NCBI RefSeq assembly: GCF_024139115.2
Contig: NC_085140.1
Span: 420,124,283 to 420,188,282 of the forward strand
Direction: 5' to 3'
Source: Armigeres subalbatus
Lineage: Eukaryota > Arthropoda > Insecta > Diptera > Culicidae
Length of the DNA stretch: 64,000 nucleotides
Each line of letters starts with the position of its first letter. Position 1 is the first letter of the stretch. Of this stretch, positions 43,360 to 54,987 are shown piece after piece. A model generated the notes under the pieces. That model did not search any database. It saw only the letters and a list, made by a program, of their open reading frames with translations, and was not told the DNA's origin. The position numbers and the translations under genes were made by a program.

Positions 43360-45351
43360 GACCCGTTGCCTAAGCCGGGGAAATCCCCGGGAGAGCCTTC
43401 GGCATACAGACCAATTTGCCTACTCGACACAACTGGTAAGTTATTAGAGAGGGTGATCCTGAATAGATGGACGGACTATGCGAAGTGTGCTGGTGGCTTA
43501 TCAAGCAACCAGTATGGGTTCCGTAGAGGCCGTTCTACCATCGAAGCAATTTGGTCGGTAACGAAAACGGCTAAGATAGCGCGTGGTTTGAATAGGAGAG
43601 GTATTAGGTCTGTGCATTGATTATATTAGATGTAAAAAAATGCTTTCAATAATGCGAGCTGGGCAGCTATAGCTGACTCCCTGTATCGCTTGAAAGTCCC
43701 GCATTATCTGTGCAGGATTCTGAAAAGCTATTTTCAGAACAGGATATTGTTAGTCGACACCGACGCTGGTCAGCAGTCGATTGAAGTGTCAGCAGGTGTT
43801 CCACGGGGATCGATCCTCGGACCGGTTCTGTGGAATATCATGTATGACGGAGTATTACGCTTTGCGGATGATGTAATGCTAGAGGTCACAGGCGACACTC
43901 TTGACGAAGTTGAATTGAAAGCTTTGTACACGATTAACAGAGTTGAAGAATGACTCAACTCAAGGAGGTTGGCGTTAGCACATCACAAGACTGAAGTTGT
44001 TGTGGTGCATATCCACCATGGGTTGGAGCAAGCGAGGATAAACGTAGGTACCTGCACAGTTAACTCTGTGAGGTCATTAAAGTATCTGGGTGTGATGATC
44101 GACGATAAGCTCAATTTTACGAGCCACGTCGATTATGTATGCCAAAGGGCTTCATTGTCAATAAAATCTGTCTCGCGAATGATGTCCAACGGATCGGCGG
44201 TGCAAAGTCAGGTGCATAGGCTTATAACAGGTGTAGCATTGTCTATTATGCGATACGGTGTACCAGCATGGTTCAAAGCACTAGAGACCGGGTGCAATGT
44301 TAAGAAATTAATCAGGGTACACCGGCTGATGTTTGCGGGTTGCAAGCGCATACCGCACCATATCTTATGAGGCGGTGTGCGTCATTGCTAGAATGATGCA
44401 TAAAGACATACTTCTGGAGGAAGATGTGGAGTGCTTCAATGACAGGGACTTGGTGCAAGCGCGACGCCACGTGTCTAGAGAGCAGCTTCGTTGCTCAAAT
44501 GGCAAAGAGTATGGGACTCTGCAGTCAAAGGTCGTTGGACCCTCAAACTGATTCCGGAGGTATCGAATTGGATTAGTAGGAAGCATGGTCAGGTCAACTT
44601 CCACTTATCACAGATGTTGTCTGAACATGGCTGCTTTAAAAAGTTCCTGCATAGGTTCGGGTTCGCTTATTCTGCGGAGTGCCCGGAATGTGTAGGTGAG
44701 GTAGAATCGACAGAGCATGTGATGTTTGGATGCCCACGACTCGATGTTAAACGACATGCTATGCTGCTTGTCATCGGCAGGGATACAACCCAGGACAACC
44801 TCGTTGAGACGATGTGTCGGGAATAGGTCATATGGAATGCGGTGAACACAGCGTCTTAACAGATTATGTCGAAACTATAGCGCTGGTGGCGTCTTGAACA
44901 AAACCAGCAGCTGCAATAGAGACTACCCAAGCAATCAAAAGTTTTTATAAGAGGGGATGTTTTGGCTTAATCAGCTCGCATTTTAAGTAATTTTTTGTAT
45001 GGTGGGAGCAAAAAAGTGAACTTTGAAGATCCGTTAAGGTGCTTGGAACTCAATGTGAATCAAAAGTGTGTCAAATGGTTCGATTAGGAACAAATTTAAG
45101 TAAAATCTGAACTTTTGGTTGCTTGGGTACTGTGATGCAGTAAACACCATGCTCACTCCAACAACAGAAACGTCGCGGGTGGGATGCTGGGACCTTCGTA
45201 TGTAGATATAGAGGTCCTAGCGGTTCGCACGTGGCGTTTGTTGTCGGGGTGCTCGGCTCCTACGCGAGTTTATGATACAGACCGATAGGTTACTATCATA
45301 GCTTGCAATCGACGGGTGGTGTGGTTACCACCCTTGAAGTCGATGTTGCGT
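43360..45351 (+). mobile_element. R1-clade LINE relic (RT to C-terminus and 3' UTR)
   Basis: Reads PKPGKSPGEPSAYRPICLLD, NQYGFRRGRSTIEAIW, KVPHYLCRILKSYFQNR, AGVPRGSILGPVLWNIMYDG, FADDVMLEVTGDTLDEVELK, SLKYLGVMIDDKLNF and RYGVPAWFKALETG. The C-terminus has ISRKHGQVNFHLSQMLSEHG and CPECVGEVESTEHVMFGCPR, a CCHC-like tail typical of R1. Frame breaks occur near 43610, 43950 and 44370, and GVLR joins FADD directly, so ~11 residues (LK.PPGVKIVG in the relative at 60180) are deleted. The 3' UTR seems to continue to 45351 around a MITE at 44926-45127. R1 elements classically target 28S rDNA, but no rDNA is seen here, so this is a dispersed relative. Confidence 0.88.
44926..45127. mobile_element. 202-bp TA-flanked MITE (CCCAAGCAATCA ends) in the R1 3' UTR
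   Basis: Left CCCAAGCAATCAAAAGTTTT; right aaaatctgaacttttggttg, then cttggg. Inverted ends extend ~20 bp. TA at 44924-44925 and 45128-45129. Same end type as 43174-43308 but a different interior. Confidence 0.82.
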
Positions 45352-47640
45352 TATAACGAGAACGTGAATTCCGGGCGGTGGATCCCATCGCGAACACTTC
45401 GCGAACGATGAGTTGGTTTCATGGTGATCGGGAAGCAGATGAAGCGTGTTATCCGGTGGAAGCCGATAAGCGACCGCATTTGCGTGTTGAGAATGAAGGG
45501 CAAATTCTTCAATTATAGCCTGATCAGCATCTATGCCACAACGAACAATAAGCCTGATGACGTGAAGGATGAGTTCTATGAGAACCTTGATAAGGCCTAC
45601 GAAGAGTGCCCAACACACGATGTAAAGATTGTCATCGGGATGCAAATGCGCCGATCGGACATGATCGGAAAGCCTTCATTCCGCTACCAATGATAATGGT
45701 CTGCGACTTGTAACCTTTGCTGCTGTTAGAGGGATGGCAATAAGCAGTACCTACTTCGCACGTAAGAATATCCACACCTGGCAACATCCGAGTGGAGACA
45801 CTTGCTCATAGATAGACCACGTGCTGGTCGACGGACGACATTTCTCGGATGTTATAGATGTAAGGATCACTACCTTGTAGTTGCAAAAATTCGGGCGCGA
45901 CTTTCCAGCGTCACGAATTCACGAAACAACAGAACGATGCGTTTCAATATCCAAGGAGGAGGAGTGCTAGGAGTCGAATGCTAGTGGCTCGTACTCGTTC
46001 CAACAGAGAGCGGTACAGTGTAGCAAGGGCAGAAGAGCGAAAATGAAAGTGTATTAAGGAGCAGGATGGACATAGTCGGTGACAATCAAGCTGTGGAACC
46101 ACCAACGCTGGACGATGTTAAGAAGGCTCTAAACGAGCTGATAAACATAAAGCTGCTGGGAAGGACGAGATCCTGGTCGAGCTTCTCAAACACGAAAGCT
46201 TCTCAATCCAGAAAATATGGGAAGATGAAAAACTGCTGGTTGGCTGGCCTCATATACCCAATCTATAAGAAAGGGCACAGACTAGAGTGTGCAAATTACA
46301 GAGGGATCACCCTTCTGAACGCGTGTTCAAAATCCTGTCGCGTATCCTGTTTAACAGACTGAGACCGCTTGAGGAGTCCTTCGTCGGCGAATACCAGGCA
46401 GGTTTTCGTGAGGGCTGATCAACGACGGATCAGATGTTTAGCCTGCGGATCATCCTTGATAAATTCCGGGAGTACAACTTGCAGACTCACCATCTGTTCA
46501 TTGATTTCAAAGCAGCGTACGATTCAGTGAAGAGAAATGAGCTGTGGCAGCTAATGTCCGAACATGATTTTCCGGTGAAACTGATTAGACTGATACGTGC
46601 AACGCTGGATGGCTCGAAATCAAGTATTCGGATTACTGACGAAATGTCAACCTCGTTTGTGACCTTAGACGGATTGGAGCAGGGTGATGCACTTTCCAAT
46701 TCATTGTTCAACATTGCACTCGAAGGCGCTATTAAAAGATCTGGCGTGCAGAGGAGCGGAACTATCATCACACGGTCGCATATGCTCCTGGGTTTTGCGG
46801 AGGACATCGACCTTATTGGAATCGATCGCAGATCAGTAGCGAAGGCTTTTGTAACACTGAAGAGGGAGACGGCGAGGATAGGCATAACCATTAACTCTAC
46901 CAAGAAAAAGTACATGGTGGTAGGTTGAGATAGAGGAAGACCTATTGGTGTTGGTGCAGAGGTAGTGCTTGATGGAAATGTGTTTGAAGTTGTTGAAGAA
47001 TTTTTTATCTTGGAACGCTAGTAATATGTGACAATGACGTTTACCGTGAAAATAAAAGACGTATTGCTGCTGTGAATACGGTCTTTTACGGATTACGTAA
47101 CCAGCTTAGGTCCCGCAACATGCAGACGGAAACGAAATTTGCTTTATATAAAACTCTGATTCTACCAGTGGCCTTTTATGGAGATAAAGCATGGACATTC
47201 AAAGAGGCGGACTGGAGAGCTTTCGGGGTTTTCGAGCGAAAAGTGCTGCGTACAATAGTCGGAGGGAAACTAGAAAATGGTGTGTGGTGCAGTCGCATGA
47301 ATCATGAGCTGTATCAAGTATACAAAGAAGAAAATATTGTGAATCGTATAAAATACGACAGACTTGAGTGGGCTGGTCACTTAGTGAGAATGTTGGAAGA
47401 AAGAATAGCGAAAACAATATTCAACAGAGAACCAGATAGGGGCCGGCGATTTCGTGGAAGGCCACGAACACGCTGGCTGCACGAGATGGAATCGTACCTG
47501 GGGACCCTGAACGTTTGGGGGAAACTGGAGGAACATCCCAAGAACGACGATTATGGAGCTCTACAATACGCCAGGCATAGGTGTATCGACGCTGTAGCCA
47601 ACCAGGTATCCAGGTAGGTAAAGTAAATTTACATGTACTC
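45352..47640 (+). mobile_element. RTE-like non-LTR relic, endonuclease to C-terminus
   Basis: Endonuclease: MKRVIRWKPISDRICVLRMK, NKPDDVKDEFYENLDKAYEE and KIVIGM (the D-N motif is lost to a shift). [109 protein letters not shown]-terminus: ERKVLRTIVGGKLENGVWCS, YDRLEWAGHLVRMLEERIAK, GRRFRGRPRTRWLHEMESYL, ending QVSR-stop at 47617. The catalytic FADD is FAED, a first-Asp to Glu change. Several frame breaks. Same family as 17156-18995. Very little sequence follows the stop before similarity to that copy ends. Confidence 0.9.
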
Positions 47641-50014
47641 GCTACTTTCGAAAACAATCATTTTCCTACCTACTCTGGTTGATAAAAAGTTAAACCCAAA
47701 TGGAAATGAGGCTTTGATTTATTAGATTTCAAGTTATGATTTATTTTGAATTCTGCTATTATCAATTCGCAGACTTCTTTTTTTAGCCTGCTGATTGTTT
47801 ACAAATTCCAAACAAAGAGAACAAAAAGCATCACTCCCCAACGTCAAAAAGTCGATTACAAGTCGTTAATTTGTCAAGTCGGTACGTTGTCGACACCGCA
47901 GCGACGACGTGTTATCGTTAAAAAAAAGCATGCGACGTGTATCGCGACTTTTATTTTCCGCTGATGTTGAAATCAATGGTGGCGCTTTTATGTCCGTTGG
48001 AATGTGAATCACATTGGGATGTTCCTGATCCATAGAAATTGCGCCCTCAATGTAGTTTTACTAATACTTTTGATATTTTCCAAATAGTCAGTAATAACCG
48101 TACTTCTCTTCGTGTGGATTTAATGAGATTTTTCGTCATTAAATAGCAACAATCTCAATTCTGTTAGCATATTTATTAGTTTATCTATTGCCTAATGTAA
48201 ATTTAGCCAAATATCAAAAAAAAAAAAAAGATTTTTGATCGGAATTCAACAATTTTAGACGAAGTTTTCAGCGATTTCGTATATTTTAGCCTCGTTAATG
48301 TGCTACAATGTTACTGTGCGACACAGATGACAGCCCGTTGAAATTCGTCCATTTTCTCAACTCTTGGGATATGGTGTGGTCATGAAAAATGAACCAAATT
48401 TTCAGCACTCTTCGGCCAACCGAACCCGTTCTCCGGATCTGTGCGTCAACACCAAAAGTAGCCGTTTAAGTGCAAAAACAAACAAAAAAGACATCTGCCG
48501 GAAAGGAATGCGCAATTTATGAACAATTTTTATTGTTCTCCACGCCGCCGCATGGCCCTCTTGGCACCTGCCTCCTTTCAAGTTGCTCCAGCCGAAAGAT
48601 CGGCACAGCACCACAAATCGATGCAATTATTATTTTCGACATATTATTAAAGTGCTTTACTCGTGGTCGCCGCAACGGGAAGCTACATACCGATGGGATA
48701 ATGCTTTATTTTGAAAGTTTGTTTTAGTTTTTCGGAGTTGTTGGGCGGACGGGAACAAGTTTTCAGCGGCGCTGATTTTATTCGTGACATTTTTTTTCGC
48801 GTTGATAATCTGTAATGTTCGATATTTTAGCCCAAAGGCTTTTTCATATTGTCGGATTGACCGAAGTATTGAGACATAAGCATGTCGGTGGTTTTTGTAA
48901 GTTGTGACTTAAATTGAAATATATTGCCACATTATGACATTGATCTTTTCGATGATTTGATGTTATGGAATGTTTTTGAAAGCATTAATGCATTAACTGG
49001 ACATATCTGAAGTATCGCTGAATAATCACAATTTGCTGTTGCGAAAAAAGGGCGATAAAACATCCAAGGAGGGTCAATCGTCAGGAGTTCTCTAAGAATC
49101 GTTGAGGAATTCATTAATATTCTGCCTGTGATCGAAAAAACTTATGTTTTCTGTGCTCAGGGCTGGGGTCATATAAACCCAAAATTGAAATTGTTATAAC
49201 TTTTTTAATATTAGACCAATTTCGGATTTTTGGGATGTATCGAAAGATAATTTAATCATCTTTGATTGACCATAGGTCGGGTACCACGCGGGGAGGGATT
49301 TTCGTAAAAATAGAGGAATGAAATCAGTGATATTTCATGCCTATGTTGCTTATAACGGGTGACCACTTAATAGCTGGAATGAAAAGAATGGCTCCGGAAG
49401 AAAACTACAAAGAAGTACAGCTCAATTGGATATACCTTATATAAATAGTTGGCCTTAGTCTTTAAACTTAGATTAATGAATAATAGCATATGGTCCGTAG
49501 TCCGCCGTGCGGCTTAGTTTAATCTTGCATGTAACACATGACCTTTAGACCTTGATGAGTTGCTTCGAGTCTTTGGCCATCCAATAACCTTTGAATTCAA
49601 TGGAGCTCGGTTTTTACGTTCAAAATTGTTCACATTGTACTTTTCCCACGATCTTTGTACTTGAAAAAAATGTACAATGCGGCGTGCATCCTTCCAGTAT
49701 TGACGGCATGTTTGAAATAAATGAACATGTTGGAGTAAAAGTTTGAGGTCGACAATTTTCTGAATATTCTAAGGATTCATTTACATAAGGAAATATTTTT
49801 CTGAAAGCATTAATGATCTCATAGAAAAGTATTGGAGTATTGAAACTCCCATTTTTAGTGACCAGCCGTTATCTGAAAATCCTGACCATTTTAAACTGCA
49901 CCTCTTGTGCAAGGAATCGTGTGCTTTGAAATGAGACATTGATTAGTTTAGAATTTGGCCGCTAGGTGGTGGTATGCATGAAATAATCATTCGAGACTCA
50001 GAAAAATATTCCAG
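47641..50014. other. 2.4-kb AT-rich stretch, no supported gene
   Basis: Short frames at 47746, 48402 (minus, 74 codons) and 48470 (85 codons) overlap one another and lack recognisable domains. An A run of 14 lies near 48218. No RNA gene or repeat is recognised. Confidence 0.4.
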
Positions 50015-50572
50015 TAGGTATGGAATATTCTACGTTGTACATATTGTTATCGCAAAAAAAATGGGATTTGTATAGATGAAGTCCTTAGCAAAGTTTGTCA
50101 GGTGGAAAAAGACTGACTTGAAACGGAAAAAGTAATTATAATATTATAGGTAATTATATGCATATTATAATACTATAGGAATTTTACAAATAGGTGGCAC
50201 TAGTGTGCTTGCAATATTCCTGTATGTGTCAAATACTGCTCTAGGCTTAGATCCTTTTTACCTACACTCAATTTGTATTCGAAAAAGTTGTTCATGATAT
50301 CCAGGATTACAAGGCGGTGCTCAGTATAATAATTACTTCTTCCAAAAGGCAGCGCTAGTGAGCAGTTATAGTTGAGTATTTTGTACCTTGAGATATCTGT
50401 AGGATCTAAAATAGTTACTTAACAAGAATATTGCACACTAGCGTCGCCTATTTGTAAAATTAATTATTATTTATTTTCTCCGTTTCAAGACCGTCCATTT
50501 GTACCTGACGAACTTCGCTGAACTTTGATGAACGATAACAATATTTACTATGCAAAATATTCCATATCCACC
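50015..50572. mobile_element. ~560-bp foldback element with ~200-bp arms
   Basis: Left-arm words tatggaatatt, acatattgttatcg, agcaaagtttgtcaggt, gacttgaaacgg, ttttacaaataggtggcact and agtgtgc recur in order in the reverse complement of the right arm (tatggaatatt, aatattgttatcg, agcgaagttcgtcaggt, gtcttgaaacgg, ttttacaaataggcgacgct). The arms carry different internal indels. Boundaries are approximate and the target duplication was not resolved. Confidence 0.72.
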
Positions 50573-50746
50573 CTTAGCGAAAAAATCCACATTTTTGCTA
50601 CCTTTATTTCCTGCACAACTATCAGTTTTTATTCTATTGTTTTATTGTGCTTCTTCTCATGTAAGTCCTACAAGTAGCACGGGAAAAGAGGTCAACCTCG
50701 CCAAGGCCTTGAATAGGATACATGTAAAGATCAATATAGATGATGT

Positions 50747-50766
50747 GAATTGAATTATCTTTATTT
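50747..50766 (-). mobile_element. 3' tail of hairpin retroposon number 2 (split by a SINE)
   Basis: These 20 bp, with 51235-51270, formed one ~56-bp insert before the SINE at 50767-51215 landed in its tail. The outer target duplication, AATATAGATGATGT, is at 50733-50746 and 51271-51284. 50748-50766 also serves as one copy of the SINE's own 19-bp duplication. Confidence 0.75.
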
Positions 50767-51215
50767 GCATTAGCATTGAGCAATTCGCACAAATTCGTAA
50801 GTGGTACAAGCCAAGACTATTAGACTATTATATATAGAGTAGCATCACTTTCATCCGTTACCACAGATATTGATTTGGGACTAATCACTATCTCTTAGAT
50901 GGAAGCAATGCAATAGTCCAATAGTCGAGATCTGTCCTGGCCACGTCCTTGCGAATGCTGAGGAAGGGGAAGGATGGTTATTTGGACACCTACTTGAGAA
51001 AAATGCAGAGAACTCTACGACCTCTCATAGGTGCCACGGGAGGTTTTAGGATTGTGTGGGGAGGTTATAACAGTAGGAATCGTTTTGGTACAACGTGAAA
51101 CACAGAAAGAATCAATATAGAAATACAAAGTAGGAAAGGGACGAGCCTGGAATTGAACCCACGACCTTCTGCTTATAAGGCAGAAGCGGTAGCCACTAGA
51201 CCACCGAGCTCGTCC
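50767..51215 (-). mobile_element. 449-bp tRNA-derived SINE, full length, 19-bp target duplication
   Basis: On the minus strand it begins GGACGAGCTCGGTGGTCTAG, a tRNA-like head of ~75 nt whose acceptor halves GGACGAG and CTCGTCC pair perfectly. The anticodon-position loop CTTATAA reads TAT (Ile-like). A B-box-like GTGGGTTCAATTCC follows, but the T stem is mismatched, so this is not a working tRNA. The body continues to a GCTAATGC-type tail. Target duplications at 50748-50766 and 51216-51234 differ at one base. A second copy lies at 51679-52125. Confidence 0.88.
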
Positions 51216-51234
51216 AATTGAATTATTTTTATTT

Positions 51235-51270
51235 ACGAGATTTTCGGCCCTAGGCCGGTTTATCTCGAAG
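51235..51270 (-). mobile_element. ~56-bp hairpin retroposon number 2, hairpin part
   Basis: On the minus strand: CTT, outer stem CGAGAT/ATCTCG, inner stem CGGCC/GGCCG, loop TAG, then TAAATAAA running into the tail now at 50747-50766. The fold matches the insert at 14110-14164, with different bases in the paired positions. Target duplication of 14 bp at 50733-50746 and 51271-51284. Confidence 0.78.
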
Positions 51271-51284
51271 AATATAGATGATGT

Positions 51285-51655
51285 ATTTTGGGTCGCTCAA
51301 GCGTGGGATGTAGTTTTGCTGTTTGACGAGCATATATGTTGTTCGAATACGTTTTTAATTTGAAGTAATATTTTTATGTTGCTGTCCTTTATATAGCAAA
51401 GTTGTTGATTTTTAACTTTTTTTGTGAAGTTTGATACAGAGATCAGTTCTACACTTGATGATTCTATTGCAAATTCTTTATGTTTAATTTTAATATCCAG
51501 TTCTCCACTCTAGCCATAATGGCGGATGCTATAAAAAGTTTGACAATTACAGCTTCCAGACACTGAACTGAAATTCCCATCAAAGCATACGTTATGTTTT
51601 TTCGTTGACCAATGACTTCAATTAAGTTGTCATCATTGGGACCAACCAAGTGTGT
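51285..51655. other. No gene seen
   Basis: AT-rich sequence between two SINE insertions. A 79-codon minus frame at 51464-51703 overlaps the SINE tail and is not credible. Confidence 0.4.
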
Positions 51656-51678
51656 TGATGTATTATCCAAATAAATAT

Positions 51679-52125
51679 TAGCATTAGCATTTAGCATTAG
51701 CATTTAGCATTAGCATTTAGCATTAGCATTTAGCAGTTCGCACAAATTCGTAGATGATACAAGCCAAGACTATTGTATGAGAGTAGCATCACTTTCATCC
51801 GTTACGACAGATATTGATTTGGGACTAACCACTATCTCTTAGATGGAAGCAATGCACTCTCCAATAGTCGAGATCTGTCCTGGCCACGTCCTTGCGAATG
51901 CTGAGGAAGGGGAAGGATGGTTTGTTGGACACCTACTTAAGAAAGATGCAGAGAACTCTACAACCTCTCATAGGTGCCACGGGAGGTTTTGGGATTGTGT
52001 GGAAGGTTATAACAGTAGGAATCGTTTTGGTACAACGTGAAACACAGAAAGAACTAAGATAAAAATACAAAGTAGGAAAGGGACGAGCCTGGAATTGAAC
52101 CCACGACCTCCTGCTTATAAGGCAG
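51679..52125 (-). mobile_element. Second copy of the tRNA(Ile)-like SINE, 23-bp target duplication
   Basis: 447 bp between perfect 23-bp duplications at 51656-51678 and 52126-52148. It is ~90 percent alike by eye to the copy at 50767 (gatctgtcctggccacgtcc, gtgccacgggaggttttggg, cctggaattgaacccacgac). The 5' end is truncated inside the tRNA head. The 3' tail (plus-strand 51679-51732) is an expanded GCATTAGCATTTA repeat of 13 bp plus variants. The 65-codon plus frame at 51843 lies in the SINE body. Confidence 0.92.
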
Positions 52126-52148
52126 TGATGTATTATCCAAATAAATAT

Positions 52149-52726
52149 ATAAATAAAATCAAATACATGTTTACAATGCTTTGACGTTTTTTCACTTAAT
52201 AAAAATCAATGAAAATATTATGATAATTGTTTTCATTGTTAATGTTTTCAAAGAGAGTGAGAGTATAAATATGGCATGACTTCTGCCAATGAAATTAAAA
52301 AACTCATTACTGATTCAAACCATGGATAATATCACGCCAATCGTCAATCGGTTGCTCGAAACACTTCACGCACTGTCAAACAAGCAGCAACACAACAATT
52401 TTTTTTTGTATAAGAGTCAATGTAATATAATGTTATGATTATAATTACAGCACCGCAGTCAGTAGGGGAACTAGGTTTAAAATACGCCAGTCAGCTAATA
52501 CGAGCCATTGCATTATCTGGGTTAATATGCTAAATTAAGTTAGAAAACCGATGGCAGCTGACGTCCAAACATGTTTTTAGATCAACAAATTAAAAATAAT
52601 GGTCAAGACTTGTATAATAAAATTTAAAAAAAAATTGTTTTTTTTTCGCCTTTTGATAAAATTAAAGCTTCCGTTCCCTTAAAGTTTTTTTTACTTGATA
52701 TAAAACTTTTTTCTAATCTTTGTAGG
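52149..52726. other. AT-rich stretch, no gene seen
   Basis: No coding frame or RNA gene recognised. Confidence 0.45.
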
Positions 52727-52736
52727 TATATGTCTG

Positions 52737-52947
52737 GGCTTCGAGGTCGTGCGGTTAGCGACGTCAATCGTCTAGACGCATGTGCTGTGGAGTGTGGGTT
52801 CGATTTCCGCCCCGGTAAGGAGAAAACTTTTCGTAAAGCGAAAAGCTGTCCACTGGGTGTTGTGTTAATGTCCTGTCCGTTGTCTCATGCTAGATGTTAA
52901 GTGTCCAGACTGTGCGACCTCTGGTCGAAGACGGTGATTCTGTGTTT
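52737..52947 (+). mobile_element. 211-bp tRNA-related SINE of a third family
   Basis: A-box-like gtgcggttagcgacg and B-box-like gtgggttcgatttc lie ~50 bp apart, followed by ggagaaaacttttcgtaaag and a gattctgtgtttt end. The flanking 10-mer TATATGTCTG is repeated at 52727-52736 and 52948-52957. It may be the Aedes SINE called Gecko, but I cannot confirm that from memory. Confidence 0.78.
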
Positions 52948-53089
52948 TATATGTCTGAAAAAACAAATTAGTAAAGATTGGGCCAAGTTAAAAAAGTAAA
53001 CTAAAAATGTTACTCGGGAAATGCTCTATATAGATGACATAGTATGATAAGGGCGTGTGCCACTAATAATTAATTTTTAAATAATTATC

Positions 53090-53545
53090 AATTAAAAAGT
53101 AAAAAAGTAGAAATTGAAAGGGAGCAGACAAAAGGGAAAAGTGATGAGTGAGAAGTTATGAGTGATGAGAAGTAAGAAGTGAGGAACAACAAGAAAGAAG
53201 TATAAATTAGAAATGCCACTGAAAACAGTCATTAATGTTATAATCAATCGGGAATTGTAAACTGGGGTTTGAGATATGAGAAGCGAGAAGATAGAATGAG
53301 AACTGATAAGTGAGAAGCTATATGCAAGCAGTAAGAAGTGCGATATAAGATGTGATCAGTGAAAAGTGAGAAGCAAGAAGTAGAATGTGAGAAGTATTAT
53401 GCGAGATACTTTGTGTGATAAATGAGAAGTGAAAAAGCAAGAGAAATATAAGAATCGATAAATGGGTTGTGAAAAGTTAGAAACAAGACGTGAGAGGTGC
53501 AAGGTGGGAAGCAAGGAGTGAAATTAGATAATAGAGAAAGGAAAC
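53090..53545 (+). repeat. GAGAAGT-type minisatellite
   Basis: Irregular repeats such as gagtgagaagttatgagtga, gagaagtaagaagtgagg and gtgaaaagtgagaagcaaga cover ~450 bp. The motif is the same as in the arms beside the polypyrimidine tract at 6780 and 7870. Confidence 0.7.
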
Positions 53546-53584
53546 GCGTGAGGAGAGACGAAGGAAGAGAAATGAATAGTGTGG

Positions 53585-54987
53585 AAATTACTCAGAATGG
53601 TGTTTTTCTCAGCATAGATTTTTGGGCATCCAAGAAATCCATGGAGTAAGGGCTAAAAATCTACACGCGTTACGAAAGATTAATCAAACTTTTTAAAATA
53701 CATGCCCTTTTGAATGTGTAGAATAGAATGAGTCAACGTAAGAAGGTCTCGGTCATCTAAGAAATACTCGGAGCTAGGCATCAAGATCTGCACGCGTAAC
53801 TAAAAATCAATCAAACTGTTTTAAATATGGCACATGCCCTTTGGGTGTGTATAATAAAATGTGTCAACGGCAGAGATACTCAGTCATCCAAGAAATCCCT
53901 GGAGTTAGGTCTTAACATCTACACGAGTGAATAAACATCAATCGGTATGTTTTAATAATGGTACATGCCCTTTTGGATGTGTAGAATAAAATGAGCCAAC
54001 GTAAGAGATTCTCAGTTACCCAAGAAAGCCCTGGAATTAGGTCTTAAGATCTACACGCCTAACTAAAGATTAATTGATCCGGTTTGATTATGGTACATGC
54101 CTTTTTGGATGTGTAGAATAGAATTTGCCAACGTAAGAGGTTCTCAGTTATCCAAGAAAGTCCTGGAGTTAGATTTTAGGATTTATACGCGATAATAAAC
54201 ATCAATCGACTGTTTTAATTATGGTTCATGCCTTTTTGGATATGTAGAATAAATTGAGCCAACGAACGAGATTCTGGGTCATTCAAAAAATACCCGGATT
54301 CAGGCCATAAGATCTACACGAATAACTGAAGATCAATCGCATTGTCTTAAATATGGTACATGCCCTTTTAGATGTGTGGAATATAATGAGTCAACGTAAG
54401 AGGTTCTCAGTCATCCAAGAAATCCCTGGACTTAGGTTTTAAGATCTACACGCGTAATTAAACATCAATCCGAGTATTTTAATTATAGTATATGCCTTTT
54501 TGGATGTGTGGAATTAGAATATAATGAGCCAACGTAAGAGGTTCTCAGTCAGCCAAGAAATCCCTAGAGTTAGATCTTAAGATATACACGTGTAACTAAA
54601 CATCCATCGGACTGTTTTAATTATGGTACGTGCCCTTTTGGGTGTGTAGAATAGATTGAGCCAACGAACGAGATTCCGGGTCATTCAAGAAATACCCGGA
54701 TTTAGGCCTTAAGATCTACACGCGTAACTAAAGATCAATCGAACTGTTTATAATATGTAACATGCCTTTTTAGATGTGTAGAATAGAATGTGTCAATGAC
54801 AGAGGTTCTCGGTCATCCAAAAATCCCTGGAGTTAGGCCTTAAGATCTACACGCGTTACTTAAGATCAATCGGGATTTTTTAAAATATGGTGCATACCCT
54901 TTGTGATTCATATAATAGAATGAGTTCACAGCTTAGGATTTTAGATCTCTTGAGATAGGCACTCAGGTCTACACGAGCATCCAAACT
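53585..54987 (+). repeat. 132-bp satellite array, forward block
   Basis: About ten units. Landmarks are catccaagaaatccctggag, ttaagatctacacgcgtaac, taaacatcaatcg and tacatgcccttttggatgtg plus tagaata. Starts near 53880, 54013, 54145 and 54276 give periods of 133, 132 and 131 bp. No frame of note. The last forward unit is cut by the MITE at 54988-55092 and resumes at 55093-55245. Confidence 0.92.

Noticed and set aside
43360..45351. R1 relic as evidence for nearby rDNA
   Set aside because: No 28S sequence is present on either side, and dispersed R1-clade families are common in mosquitoes.
51135..51215. tRNA-Ile (TAT) gene on the minus strand
   Set aside because: The T stem is mismatched and the sequence is the head of a repeated SINE with target duplications.
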